Positions 48,561-59,888 of a stretch of DNA of 64,000 bases are shown piece after piece. The position numbers and the translations under genes are program-made. Source of the stretch: Linepithema humile (taxonomy: Eukaryota; Arthropoda; Insecta; Hymenoptera; Formicidae); the NCBI RefSeq assembly GCF_040581485.1, contig NC_090129.1:14271501-14335500 (forward strand), given 5' to 3'. A model generated the notes under the pieces. That model saw nothing but the letters and a program-made list of their open reading frames with translations, was not told the origin of the DNA and made no database searches. How positions within the stretch are numbered: the first letter of the stretch is position 1; the number at the start of each line of letters is the position of its first letter.

Positions 48561-49351
48561 TCGAACATTCGATATTCTAAAGCGAGATTACATCCATGTG
48601 CGGTCCTATTGCATAGGACAAACCTTTGTCTCTGAAGATCCAGAGGAGTATAAATACGGGCCCTGCGATGCCGCCGAGTCAGTATTCAATTTTTCAGTAA
48701 GCCGTCAATACTCAGTCAGAGAGTCAGTTTCGGTCAAATCGTTAGTTTTCGCATTCGCAATTTCAATTCTGACTCAGTCTCGGTCTAATTCTAGTACTAG
48801 TTTCGTCCTAGTTCAGTACGGTTAATTTAAGTTCGGTTTATCAATTTTATATGTTCAATTACTTAATTCGCAAACTGCGCGTTCCATCTCTAGAACATAA
48901 GTGCTAATATGTTTGTAAGAATTCTTATCTTATAAGTTCATTTGAGTGTAATTTCATTTATAAACCAATGTACTCTTATTTTCATTTATAATTACATTTA
49001 TTTGGTTGCTTTGAGAATTTTATCTTTAATTTCAAATCCTTAAACATTATTCCAATTTAGCGTGCGATCCTTAAATTCCAACGAATAATAAAAGGTAAGG
49101 ACGTGTCGCGAAATAACTCTAGTGCAGTGATTCCTCGACCGCAAGATAACCAGCAACAATGACGCATCTGAAGATTTATCTCCATACGACTACCAACCTG
49201 CTATTGGAAGATTGATCCTGGAACCGATCGGGCGCCTTACAATTAGATTGAGTTATCACTGGCTTCAGGTACCATACAAGTCGACACCGGTGAGTCCGTT
49301 CCAAATTTATTTGCATGGGAAGGTTTAAAGTTAAAATCTGAGCAAGAGAAA

Positions 49352-49774
49352 ATGCCAGATACCGAAGTAACATCTTCGCGCCCAGACTCAAATTGTAATT
49401 GTCGTTTCGTGTACTGTATCTTGGATAACGCGTGCTTGAATAGAAATACTGGCACGATATTGTGCCTCAATTGCTATCACGATTTATCAGAACCAACGCG
49501 AAATGATTTCGAACACGTCCTCGGACATCATTTGAATATCGGTTCTATAGTTCCATTAGCAAAGTGTCGTGTTTGTGGCCAGAACGTATCTCAACCTTTT
49601 CCAGTGCGTCACTGTCTCGCGTGTCTCAATCATTTTATAAGGCTAACAAATCAATTAACTCGAGAAGGACGAAGTGTTGTTAATCTTCCCGATCCTACCA
49701 GCGTTCTACTTGGCGGAGGCCCGGGAATACGTACGTTAGTTATAACCAGCTTATTAAATCAACCGTCTGATTAA
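49352..49774 (+). CDS. Cys-rich zinc-ribbon protein 1 of Y1
   Basis: 140 codons from MPDTEVTSSRPDSN. Cys pairs are spaced as in zinc-binding folds: NCNC, CLNC, CRVCGQ and CLAC, followed by a helical NHFIRLTNQLTREG. The copy in Y2 (59888-59466) has the same length with about seven amino-acid differences and no stop or indel. The second half resembles the neighbouring protein 2 (CxxC, CxxC, helix), suggesting an old tandem duplication. It probably lies after an intron whose donor is at 49095. I know no family for it. It could be a small nuclear or transcriptional regulator. Function is not inferred beyond zinc binding. Confidence 0.7.
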   Translation: MPDTEVTSSRPDSNCNCRFVYCILDNACLNRNTGTILCLNCYHDLSEPTRNDFEHVLGHHLNIGSIVPLAKCRVCGQNVSQPFPVRHCLACLNHFIRLTNQLTREGRSVVNLPDPTSVLLGGGPGIRTLVITSLLNQPSD

Positions 49775-49794
49775 TCGAATTTTAAATAATTGAT

Positions 49795-50166
49795 ATGTGT
49801 GTGGGGAAACGTTACGCTTGTCGGTCGCCTCGATTGGAATATCTTTATAGGTACTCCTTAGCTAGTTGCGTTCGTGAAACCAGCTTCGTGAATCCTACGG
49901 CAAAAGAGCGTCTTTGCAAAGAATGCATCGCTAGCGAACCGATTGAATATAAAAGTTTATTCGTAGTTTTAAATGATAGGCATTACGCATCCGTCGGGCG
50001 TCGCCGCCCAAGATTACATTGCATTATTTGCCATCGCTACCTCGCGTTGATTCAACCGATTTCCGAGTGTCACGAATGTGAAGACAGGTACCTTAATTAT
50101 ATGCAAAATCTCGCTGAAAACGGAGAAAGTTTTTATGATCAGCGAAACCCAATGTTACTCTCTTAA
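49795..50166 (+). CDS. Cys-rich zinc-ribbon protein 2 of Y1
   Basis: 123 codons from MCVGKRYACRSPRLEYL, starting 20 bases after the stop of protein 1. Cys pairs CKEC, CIIC and CHEC are followed by YLNYMQNLAENGE, parallel to the CRVC/CLAC/helix arrangement of protein 1. The Y2 copy (59445-59074) is collinear and uninterrupted, with about eight substitutions. It may be made from the same mRNA as protein 1. AATAAAA follows at about 50236. The family is unknown; zinc binding is inferred from Cys spacing. Confidence 0.7.
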   Translation: MCVGKRYACRSPRLEYLYRYSLASCVRETSFVNPTAKERLCKECIASEPIEYKSLFVVLNDRHYASVGRRRPRLHCIICHRYLALIQPISECHECEDRYLNYMQNLAENGESFYDQRNPMLLS

Positions 50167-50873
50167 ATTTTCGGTCAACATATACTTGATGCATTTTAAT
50201 GGTATTAAGCGATTCTTTCATTTCAAATGCATGATAATAAAACTTAAATAATTACACGTCAGTCACAATGGTTGATTACTATTTCTTATTACGTTGCTGC
50301 ATTATTATCATATTCATTTTCTTGTGGTCTTACTCGGATTCATTATTCGCCTCTATTTAAATTAACTATTCATTAAAATACGGTCCTAATTATTACTATA
50401 CACGTTGTTTTGCGGAGTCGCAACAAAATATCGATGCGATACTGCTTTCCTTAAGATTTATTATTCGAATTTATCATTCATTAGAATACGGTCCTAATTA
50501 TTGGTCATACACGTTGTTCGCGTAAGGAGCAACAAAATATCAATGCTATACTGCTTCCCTTACGATCTCTCATTCAATTTCGCTATCCATTAGAAAGGGA
50601 TTTTGGTTACGATTTTTATATTAAACACAACATTTGTGTTTCACGTTCTTTTTCTGATCTTTTACTTTTTCATTGGTTCGTGAATCTTACCGATTGAGTC
50701 TCGCGTAAAGGTGCGAACACTACGTGTTACCGCCACCGCGCCGGGACGTGACACTCGATAGAAATTATCGACATTATCGACATTCATAAATAAATGTTAT
50801 CGACATTTTTAGTTCCATCTAGATGAGGGCGCAAACCCGTCGGAGTTCGATCTCCGCTTTAGGATCCCCTTAA

Positions 50874-51341
50874 AGCGGCGTGGAATAAATACAGAGTGGC
50901 GTGAAAATAAATGCGAAATATCGTTAATGGTGAAATAATTATTTGAGCGGCGGTGAAATAATTATTTAAGGTGGCGAAAAATAAATGCAAAGTATACGTG
51001 AAAATAAATGTGAAGTATCGGCAATAATGAAATAATTATTTGAGCGGCGGTGAAATAATTATTTAGTATGACGTGAGGCGTCCTGGTGCGGTCGGCGAGA
51101 GCGCAAGCGCGGGCGATCGTGTCGCAACGGTTGGTACAAGACGGAGCGCTTGTCGGTGAGTGCGTTCGTAGTATCGCGAGTCTGTTCGATCGTAGATCGA
51201 TGCGGACTATTCGGCGGCGCGGATTGGTCGACGCGGTTTTGCTTGCCGGACGGATTACAATTTTGAAATCCCGGCGAATAAACGCGGTATAAGGACTTAG
51301 GCTGCCGCAGGCTCGTCAATCTTCCGTGCTATTTTCTTGTC
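50874..51341. other. Middle part of insertion X
   Basis: Contains repeated GGTGAAATAATTATTTGAGC-type segments (about 50930-51065, three copies), then a GC-rich block. Left fragment 31440-31505 has the similar ATATCGGTGAAATAATTA, consistent with one element split by e1 and e2. No genes. Confidence 0.5.
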
Positions 51342-54300
51342 TAGTGTTTAGAACACCATCTATAAGATGACCCTCAGTAAAGTTAGAACTAAATAGCAAT
51401 ATGGTGTTATGGGTCGGTAAAAATGTATACTTTTTATTCTTATATTATTTTATATTTGTTATTAAAATTAAATTTAAAAACGTTAAATTAATTTTAAACA
51501 TTATATTTTATACATGTATATACATAAAATATATATATAAAAGTAATTGTAAATGTTTGTAGTATTTTAAAATGACAGATCAAACACATACAGACAAAGA
51601 GTAGACAGATCTAAAATTTCATGCCTCAATGTGTTCCTGTAACATAAATATAAATTTAATTACTTATTTTTTGTGTATTAATAACTAATAATGATAACAT
51701 TAATATAATTCTCAATAACTTACATGATTTTCGAATTTGTATTTATATCCTTGTTTCTACAGGTTTTGTATTACATTTTCTTCTATATTTATTGGACAAT
51801 CGTTTTGCAATGTTATACATAAAATTATTAGAATGCACATCAATTTTGTTGCTGAGGATGTTATTAATAAATTTGCACCATGCTTTAATGAATTCTTCAG
51901 CGGTTACTTTTACTAACATTTCTTTTAAATGTGTGCATTGCAAAGGATAATTAAAAAAACATTGATCTTTTAAAATTTTAGTTGTTTTTTCAAATATTTG
52001 GACTTCATGGCACATATGTACAAATTGTAACTCCAAAATTTCAATAGCTTGTCTTATATCAAGTAGAGTCTGTGCATTTATAAGGTAATTCATACATTCG
52101 TCACATTGTGCAATAATTTTATTACGTTTAAGTATATTAAAAATTTTTCTTTCGTTTATTATCTTCTCGCTTGTATCAGTATCAGGTATAATTGGTTCAG
52201 CACATTCAATGTTATTTATTTTCTCGACATCGTCAATTTCTTTGTTTGTCTCACTTAAATTTATTAAATGGGAAAAAGCTAGTGTCGTTCCCTCTTTGTC
52301 TTCTTCACAATTAGCTCCAATCGAATGCTTTGAAGTTAAATTACAAATTAGTAATGTTTTGAATGCACCTTCAAACTGTTCGCAACTTGGATTTCTATTC
52401 GCACATCCGTTGCTTCTTATTTGACTAAAGAAGTTTTCAATAACATCTTGATTTAAAAATTTTAAATTTAACGATTCAAAAGTAGCTTCCTGGAGTTTAT
52501 TCCATATTTCTTGCGCAGCCATCATGGTCCATACCCAATTTTTTAAACATTTAGGTTGATTTGTTTTAGGAATCTTCCGGGTCTCTTTGTCAACATAACG
52601 CATCTTTTTTAATTCATTACATGCTTCTTGCCAAAATAAAATGTGTCCACTGGAGGTAGTTATTACGCTACTTAATCCTTGTCCTTTTTTCCATTAAAGG
52701 AATCAAATAGATCGTTGAAAAATCGAATTATTTCACAAGTTGTAAATGCATTTTTTGATAATACCATTTCACCTTGTTGTGTCTGAACAACTCCTGAAAT
52801 AAAAATGTAATAAGAATTAAAGAAAAATTAAAAAAGAAAAATTATTGTTAAATATTTTATTTTAAAATATCGTATATTACTTTACCTCCATTTAAATTTA
52901 GAATAACATCCATAAAGTTGGAAAAAGTGCGACTAAAAATTTGGGATGCATATTTTACTCTCATTTTTGGTATTTGTTTTGGAATAACATGTCTATCTGT
53001 AATTTTTCCCATTTGCCGATATTTCATGAAAGAATTTGTATCAATTTCATACGTAGTTTTTATATGATCCCAAGACGCGTATTTTTGTTCTTTAGATGTT
53101 ACATCTGTATATAAATCTTTTACTATTAAATTATTTCTGACTCCTTTCAGCAAATGTACGTAATCAAAAATAGGTATTATTTCATTATTTTTAATGATAA
53201 AAGTATTCTCTGAAATAATATGAAAATGTTGCAATTAGTTCTTATTATATTAAGAAAAAATTATTAATAAAATAAAACTAAAAATAAAAAAAATTATATA
53301 AAATAAAATAAATAACAATGAAAATAAAAATAAAATACACGGGTAAACAATTTGTGCTAAATATAACAGATATTGCCTGCCTCAAATGATCTACACAAAT
53401 TTTTGTTTATTTAACATGGATATGCTAAAAAGTGACACTAATATTGTATTAAAATTTCAATACAGAAATAAATACAAACTTTATAATAATGTGAAATAAA
53501 TTTTGTGTAAAATTAACACATTCATGTGTTATGTATTTAACAAAAATTTTAACCAAAACCTTTTTTAACATAAATGTGTACAGTGTAATCATTAAATTAT
53601 TTGCTATCCTTACTTGTACGTAAATTTTTTTTGGTGCGAATTTTATTTGTTTCATCTATGAGACTATTAATTGTTGCGATATTTGTACCACCTTGATCGC
53701 ATATGGTGGCCACAGGTATTAATCCAGATGCAGAAATATTTACTAACCATTCTTTGACACATCGTATTAACTGAAATGTTTTCGTGGTACTTTCACAAAA
53801 ACCATAGCCCAAGGGCATTTTATTTCCCGATTTTAAACATCGTAGATAAAAAGTTATTGCATGATCAGCAATTTTTCTGCTTCTTTTCATGCCCCAATCC
53901 TCAAAGCCTACAATTTTATTTTGTCTTCTATTGTAAGATAAAGTGGGTTGCAAAGAAATTTCATCCCAGAGAAGAGCAACGTATTTTTCTCTGCTATCTT
54001 TCATATCTTTAACAATTTGTCTTAGGTATTTAATGATTAAATGGGTACAGCCAGCTTGTAGAGGAATATTCAGTAGATGCGAATTTAAAGTTGTAATGGA
54101 TGGACAACATAAATATTTAGATAGGTAGGTATAAGATGCACGCGATCTTTTATATAAATTAATACAAAATATTTTTTCTTCGATGGTATACCTTTGAGCC
54201 TATTCGAAGAAAATTGTTAATATATTTTACAATTTGTTTATATATAAAATATTACATACATATATATATATATATATATAAATGTTAATTTTACTGAAAA

Positions 54301-55637
54301 GTATGTAAATATTTGGAAGAGTAGGAGCATTATTTAGATGTAGGAACGGTATTTGGACAATTAATATTAAATACCTGAGGAGGTACATCATTGTTTCTCA
54401 AAATCATATTAATGAATTTTTCTCGTATCGCCGATGTCGAATTTGTACTGTCCAAAGAAATTGATCTTGTATTATTCCTTTCTCTATATTCTTTTACAAG
54501 ACACTTTAGATATCTGTTTCTACGTCTTAATTTGACGCTTACGTTATATAAAGATTTAGCTCTGGGACTAAGATTAGCAACACGTGTAATATTATGCAAA
54601 TTTGGTCTTCTTTGTACGCTTTTTTTCAAAATTGAAGCTGGTTCTTTATCTTTATCTTTTGGTAATGTGTTATTGTCATCATGAATTATAGCTTCATTGT
54701 CCGATTTTCTTTGTAGATGTAGTATTTCTTCAAATATTTCATTTTGCATTTCAATTTGATTTACATTGTTTTGCATAAATAAATCCTGATGCTGCATGAA
54801 TAAATTATCATACTGTTCCATTTTTTTTTCGATATATGTAATTCGACTAGAACAACACGCGTTTTCAGGATGTGCAAGTTGCGGAGTTTGATTATGCTGT
54901 TCTATATTTTCGTTTTCTTGCTGTGATTGTACATGCTGCAAATTATTGTCTATTGTATCAGTGCGATTTTTGATAATAGGTATTGCTGTCTTTAACAAGG
55001 TACGTTTATACGGCGAACAGCTATAATCTTTTTCCGAAAAATGCTCATGACACACTTTATATTTGTGCAAATCTTGAGCACAGTAATTCTTTAACTCATG
55101 CAATTTCAAACTTTCTACCCATTGAGAACATCTTTCTGTATTTTTTGGAAATTTATGCGATGGCACATTGACTCCTGACTTGCAGCCAAGAACGCAACAA
55201 GCTTTGACCATTTTCTTATAAAATTTTCTAATAAAGATTATAAAAATAAATAAGATTATAAGGATTGTATTATAAAAATTTAGCGATTCTTATTATTATT
55301 TGTATTATTGTGGCTAAAATTATATTACCTGCAATTTCGGTGAGTCGAAGCTTGATGTCTATTTTCTAATTTTTTACTTCACTTCAGTTCATTTCAGTTC
55401 ACTTCGATTAATTATAACCAATATACTCTAATATGCTCAACGTGCTTCAATATGTTCAACGTGCTTTAATATGACTCAATGTGCTTCAATATATTCAACG
55501 TGCTCTAATATGCTTAACGTGGCTCAACATGCATGCGTGCATCAATGTGACAGACGCTGGCGGACGCCATATTGAAAATTTGGCTACTTAGTTTCCGATT
55601 TCTCAAGGGTCATCTTTTAGATGGCGCTGAAATACTA
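51342..55637 (-). mobile_element. P-like (THAP) DNA transposon
   Basis: Inverted ends around CACCATCTATAAGATGACCC (51354) and its inverse near 55606-55626. The outermost bases are imperfectly matched and I could not settle the 8-bp target duplication expected for P elements. It contains one spliced THAP-transposase gene on the minus strand. Confidence 0.8.
51743..55211 (-). pseudogene. THAP-domain P-like transposase, spliced, one frameshift
   Basis: Exon 1 (55211-about 54376) starts MVKACCVLGCKSGVN; the C2CH THAP domain spans about residues 1-80 (C, C, W, CHEH, then TAIPI), and coiled coil follows. Exon 2 (about 54198-53612) opens AQRYTIEEKIF and has VALLWDEISLQPT and ATICDQGGTN, the RNase H-like core. 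Exon 3 (about 53212-52887) has PIFDYVHLLKGVRNNL, the P-element GTP-binding insertion region. Exon 4 (52797-51743) has NQDVIENFFSQIRSNG, the C-terminal catalytic part. Splice sites are GT-AG at each joint. A one-base shift in an A-run near 52690 is the only clear lesion. The protein binds the ends through THAP and moves the element. Confidence 0.85.
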
Positions 55638-56238
55638 TACTAAGTTTTCTCATAAGAGTTTATTGAGCCTGGGCTGCCGATTACGCTCGGCGGGAGTACG
55701 AGGATGCTTGTACGAAGGCGGAATTTTAGAACGGCGACTTAGCTAAGTACGCGGAAATGCCCGCAATACGAAGTTCGGTGGCCTAGAGGAGCCAAGTACG
55801 CTCGGCGGGTATACGAATAGATTCGTATGCGGGAATCAAGAATACCGAGGACGCTCGGCGGTACACGAGGATACTTGTGTGCTGGAACAGGTATAACGAA
55901 AAACCGAGTATGCTCGGTTTGGGACTACGAGGACACTCGTAAAGGGATGTTCGCTGTCTATCAGCGAACGGAGTCTGGTGAGAAGACGTTCAGCCGGGCG
56001 TCTTTTATACCCGGCTGGCAGCCGAACGGCTTTGAATCGGCAAACATCGGCGGTTTCGGCGGCGAGTCCCCCACAAAACGGAATTTCGGAACGGTCGGGT
56101 GTGGGGGATTTTCGGCGGTTGACCGCCGCTGTTTTTAATAAAAAGTTTATCGGCGCTCGATGCGCCCTTGGTGGGCTACGGACGATGGACGGTCCGTAGC
56201 CGTAACGATGCAGCTTGCGGGCTGCACCGTTACACTCT

Positions 56239-56533
56239 AATAAAAGAGACGGTCATAAATAAGCCAGAGGAGGCAATCAGACCAATAAAATTAAAGAAAA
56301 TCATTCAGAGCCCTAAGGAATTCATGGACTTAGGAAGAGAAATAAAAGAAATTAATAAGGAATTAGAAGAAAGTAATGTTGTGCAATTCAAAAAGCCAAC
56401 ATTTATTTATCCTATGGTCACTAGTTCTGTAGCCATCGTAGTTATTCTGTTAACCATATTAATAGGAATGGTAATTGTTTTAGCGAAAAGAAAAAGGGAA
56501 ACTCGAGAACTCTCGCAACCCCGGAATGCGTAA
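56239..56533 (+). pseudogene. Provirus env, C-terminal membrane anchor part
   Basis: Continues the env interrupted at 31236. A polar helical stretch (LGREIKEINKELEES) precedes a hydrophobic transmembrane segment of about 23 residues (SSVAIVVILLTILIGMV) and a short basic tail (LAKRKRETREL). It stops about 105 bases before the 3' LTR. The frame is open here, but the gene as a whole is broken. Confidence 0.85.
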
Positions 56534-56629
56534 AATTGTAAATCATTATAACATGCACTACTCAGGTTACTACTGAGACAACTGCAGTAAACAAACGAAA
56601 ACTTCGTTTCTCCGTTTTCTTCTTTTAAC

Positions 56630-56639
56630 GGGGGAGGGA
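56630..56639 (+). promoter_or_regulatory. Polypurine tract of the provirus
   Basis: GGGGGAGGGA lies directly before the 3' LTR TGTTGTG. It is the plus-strand primer for reverse transcription in LTR elements. Confidence 0.9.
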
Positions 56640-57175
56640 TGTTGTGTGTCGAAAGACCACAACGTAATAATTATAGGTTAATTAGGCAATAACAATAATA
56701 AACATTTAGAAGACCATTAATCAAGGCCACTTCTCGAGAATCCTGTGACAAAAGTTATTTAATTATTAAACAATTAGGCGCTGACGCGAACACTCGTTCT
56801 TAGAAACCCGAGTGTCACTTGCGTTTAAAGTAGGTTAAACAGATCAGCATTTTGGTAACACAATGGATCGATATAGTTCAAGTCTCATTGTGTTCCGAAT
56901 ACTGATCCGTATAAATTAAGGTGGCACACAAGGCGCCGCGGGTTTTTATCAGCAAAGTCCTGGACGAAGCACGACACGTCGCGTACACGCGTAACCGCAG
57001 TAGTACGGCCGAGTGAGTGAGGTGACAAGTGTAAAACAAGATACCGAATAAAAGTTATTCTATCTATTTAAAAGTACATCATTCTCCTAAACTCTCCGAG
57101 CCAAAGCCCCCTTGACCAGCACGGCGAATCTCGAATCTTTACGCAGCGCCTACCGCTATCGAAGTAGGCGCAACA
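56640..57175 (+). repeat. Provirus 3' LTR
   Basis: Collinear with 21711-22244, ending CAACA, then the target duplication AAGT. TATAAATT and AATAAA are kept. Confidence 0.92.
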
Positions 57176-57429
57176 AAGTCTTACGCGAGTGCGGCGCGAT
57201 ACGTGAAGTGAATAGTATTCGTCGCAAATGGATTGCAATGGTACCAGTCAACTGTTCTAGTGGCGAGATCCAGCGGGGAACTGGAGAAGCGCAGCGACGA
57301 GGAATCCTTACTGTTTGGATGGGTCAAAGCAGCTGGCGACCGTGACGCCTGGCGAAACCACTGACGTCTGCGGGCCGGTAAGTCACGCATGGTTCCCTTC
57401 CACCTTATGCGTTCGGTTGATACTGTACG

Positions 57430-58487
57430 TGTTCGGTCACAACCTTACTACAGTGTAATGTCAATCACTCTAAACCGGCACAGGATAATCTGTGTCAGCT
57501 AATGTGTGAATACGGAGCGGGCCTTGCCGTTATTGCAGAACTTCAATCTGTACCAGCTGGAGATTGCAGGTGGGTGCATTCCTCTGACATTTCTTCTACA
57601 TCTGCTATTTTGTGGCGTAGAGTCGGGAATTTGTTCCTGCCGATGCGGACCTTAGAAAGGGGTCGCGGATTTTGCGCTGTAGAATGGAACTCCATTGTTG
57701 CTATCGGTTGTTATATTACTCGGAACATCTCGGTTCACGCGTTTAACGCTTTCCTCGATGAAATCTATTTAATTGTTATTAAATATAAACATCGCTCGGT
57801 GTTTGTTATGGGCGATTTTAACGCGAGACATGAGGATTGGGACCCGAGATGTACCGATGGACGTAGTCTTATATTTAAGAATTGGATTAAACATGTAAAT
57901 TTCTTCGTTTTAAATAATTGCTTTGTAAATACGTGCGTTAGATGGCAGGGCGAATCTATTGTTGATCTGTCCTTGGCTAACCCTTGGCTAGACGCCTTGT
58001 TAAGAATTGTGTAGTGGAAAAGGATATTGTTACCCTTTCAGACCATAGGTTCATCCGATTGGTTTTTGGATCGGGAAGAGCTAAGGAAAAATTTTCCTTT
58101 ATCAGTAATTCCTTTGATGGAACTTTAAGAAGTTAGATACTGAGATGCTGCTCGCTGCGTCCATTGGCTTGGCCTGGTCTATGGACCAATCGGATGAAAC
58201 CTCTGCGGTCTCTTTTGTCAATTTGGTAAACAAGTCTCTAAGAGAAATTTTTGATATACTCATGCCGCGGAGCGGAGAGTACATTAAAAACTTGTGTTAT
58301 TGGTGGTGCGAGGAGATGGCGCTATCTCGTAGGATTGTGATGAGAGCAAGGCGCACTCTTTCTAGAGTGAGAAAAAAGAGGTATGCTCCCACTATTGAGT
58401 CTAAATATAGGTATTACAGAGTTTGTCTTCGTAATAATAGAAACTGTATCTTGAGGGCCAAGACAAGGGCTTGGAATGAGTTATTAG
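57430..58487 (+). pseudogene. R1-clade ORF2, endonuclease and pre-RT part
   Basis: The frame 57502-58014 is an AP-type endonuclease: AVIAELQSVP (the catalytic Glu region), VMGDFNARHEDWDPR (Asp/Asn block), and GESIVDLSLANP near the C-terminal Asp. A shift near 58010 leads into the linker (SDHRFIRL-like, then 58145-58487), which is cut by Y2 at 58488. It would nick the target DNA. 57180-57430 is the leader before ORF2. It probably belongs to the same LINE as the ORF1 at 18721-20410, since strand, AT-richness and order fit and the provirus sits between. Confidence 0.85.
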
Positions 58488-59073
58488 TGTCACGTCCCGG
58501 CGCGGTGGCGGTAACACGTAGTGTTCGCACCTTTACGCGAGACTCAATCGGTAAGATTCACAAACCGATGAAAAAAGGTAAAAGATCAGAGAAGAATGTG
58601 AAACACAATTGTTGTGTTTAATATAAAAATCGTAACCAAAACCCCTTTCTAATGGAAAGCGAATTTGAATGAGAGATCGTAAGGGAAGCAGTATCGCATC
58701 GATATTTTGTTGCTCCTTACACGAACAGCGTATATGAACGATAATTAGGACCGTATTCTAATGAATAATAAATTCAAATAATAAATCGTAAAGGAAAGCA
58801 GTATCGCATTGATATTTTGTTGCGACTCTGCAAAACACGTGTATAGTAATAATTAGGACCGTATTTTAATGAATAGTTAATTTAAATAAAGACGAATAAT
58901 GAATCCGAGTAAGACCACAAGAGTATGAATATGATAATAATACAGCAACGTAGCATGAAATAGTAATCAACCATTGTAACTGACGTGTAGTTATTTAAGT
59001 TTTATTATTACGCAGTCAAAATAAAAGAATCGCCTAATACCATTAGAATGCTTCAAATGTATTGACCGAAAAT

Positions 59074-59445
59074 TTAAGAGAGTAACATTGGGTCTCGCTG
59101 ATCATAAAAACTTCCTCCGTTTTCAGCGAGATTTTGCATATAATTAAGGTACCTGTCTTCGCATTCGTGACACTCGGAAATCGGTTGAATCAACGCGAGG
59201 TAGCGATGGCAAATAATGTAATGTAATCTTGGGCGGTGACGCCCGACGGATGCGTAATGCCTATCATTTAAAACTACGAGTAAACTTTTATATTCAATCG
59301 GCTCGCTAGCGATGCATTCGTTGCAAAGACGCTTTTTTGCCGTAGGATTCACGAAGCTGGTTTCACGAACGCAAATAGCTAAGGAGTACCTATAAAGATA
59401 TTCCAATCGAGGCGACCGACAAGCGTAACGTTTCCCCACACACAT
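59074..59445 (-). CDS. Cys-rich zinc-ribbon protein 2 of Y2
   Basis: 123 codons, collinear with 49795-50166 in Y1. It keeps CNEC, CHEC and the terminal YLNYMQNLAENG. One Cys of the CIIC neighbourhood is preceded by Tyr in place of Cys (HYIIC against HCIIC), so one potential zinc ligand may be lost in this copy. No stop or frameshift. Confidence 0.68.
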   Translation of the reverse strand: MCVGKRYACRSPRLEYLYRYSLAICVRETSFVNPTAKKRLCNECIASEPIEYKSLLVVLNDRHYASVGRHRPRLHYIICHRYLALIQPISECHECEDRYLNYMQNLAENGGSFYDQRDPMLLS

Positions 59446-59465
59446 ATCAATTATTTAGGGTTCGA

Positions 59466-59888
59466 TTAATCAGACGGTTGATTTAATAAGCTGGTTATAA
59501 CTAACGTACGTATTCCCGGCCCTCCGCCAAGTAGAACGCTGGTAGGATCGGGAAGATTAACAACACTTCGTCCTTCTCGAGTTAATTGATTTGTTAGGCT
59601 TATAAAATGATTGAGACACGCGAGACAGTGAAGCACTGGAAAAGATTGAGATACGTTCTGGCCACAAACACGACACTTTGCTAATGGAACTATAGAACCG
59701 ATATTCAAATGATGTCCCAGGACGTGTTCAAAATCATTGCTCGTTGGTTCTGATAAATCGTGATAACAATTGAGGCACAATATTGTGCCAGTATTTCTAT
59801 TCAAGCACGCGTTATTCAAGATACAGTACATGAAACGACAATTACAATTCGAGTCTGGACGCGAAGATGTTACTTCGGTATCTGGCAT
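59466..59888 (-). CDS. Cys-rich zinc-ribbon protein 1 of Y2
   Basis: 140 codons, collinear with 49352-49774 in Y1. All Cys pairs (NCNC, CLNC, CRVCGQ, CLAC) are kept. The few substitutions lie mostly outside the Cys pairs. It lies 20 bases upstream of protein 2 in the same arrangement. See Y1 for what can be said of the fold. Confidence 0.68.
   Translation of the reverse strand: MPDTEVTSSRPDSNCNCRFMYCILNNACLNRNTGTILCLNCYHDLSEPTSNDFEHVLGHHLNIGSIVPLAKCRVCGQNVSQSFPVLHCLACLNHFISLTNQLTREGRSVVNLPDPTSVLLGGGPGIRTLVITSLLNQPSD

Larger units (their letters stand above)
48256..50753 (+). mobile_element. Element Y1: LTR-like insertion carrying two zinc-ribbon ORFs
   Basis: TGTAACGTCCC at the left end and GGGACGTGACA at the right are inverted 11-bp ends with one mismatch, flanked by CTCG on both sides (48252-48255, 50754-50757). 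A second copy (58488-60994) has the same ends but a different 4-bp duplication, TTAG, so mobility is demonstrated. The TG...CA ends and 4-bp duplication fit a solo LTR of a Gypsy-type element. A small DNA transposon is the alternative. It lacks pol or transposase genes. Confidence 0.85.

Noticed and set aside
48556..48825. 89-codon frame next to the Y1 TATA box
   Set aside because: The Y2 counterpart is frameshifted midway, and it overlaps the expected transcription start, so it is unlikely to be a protein.
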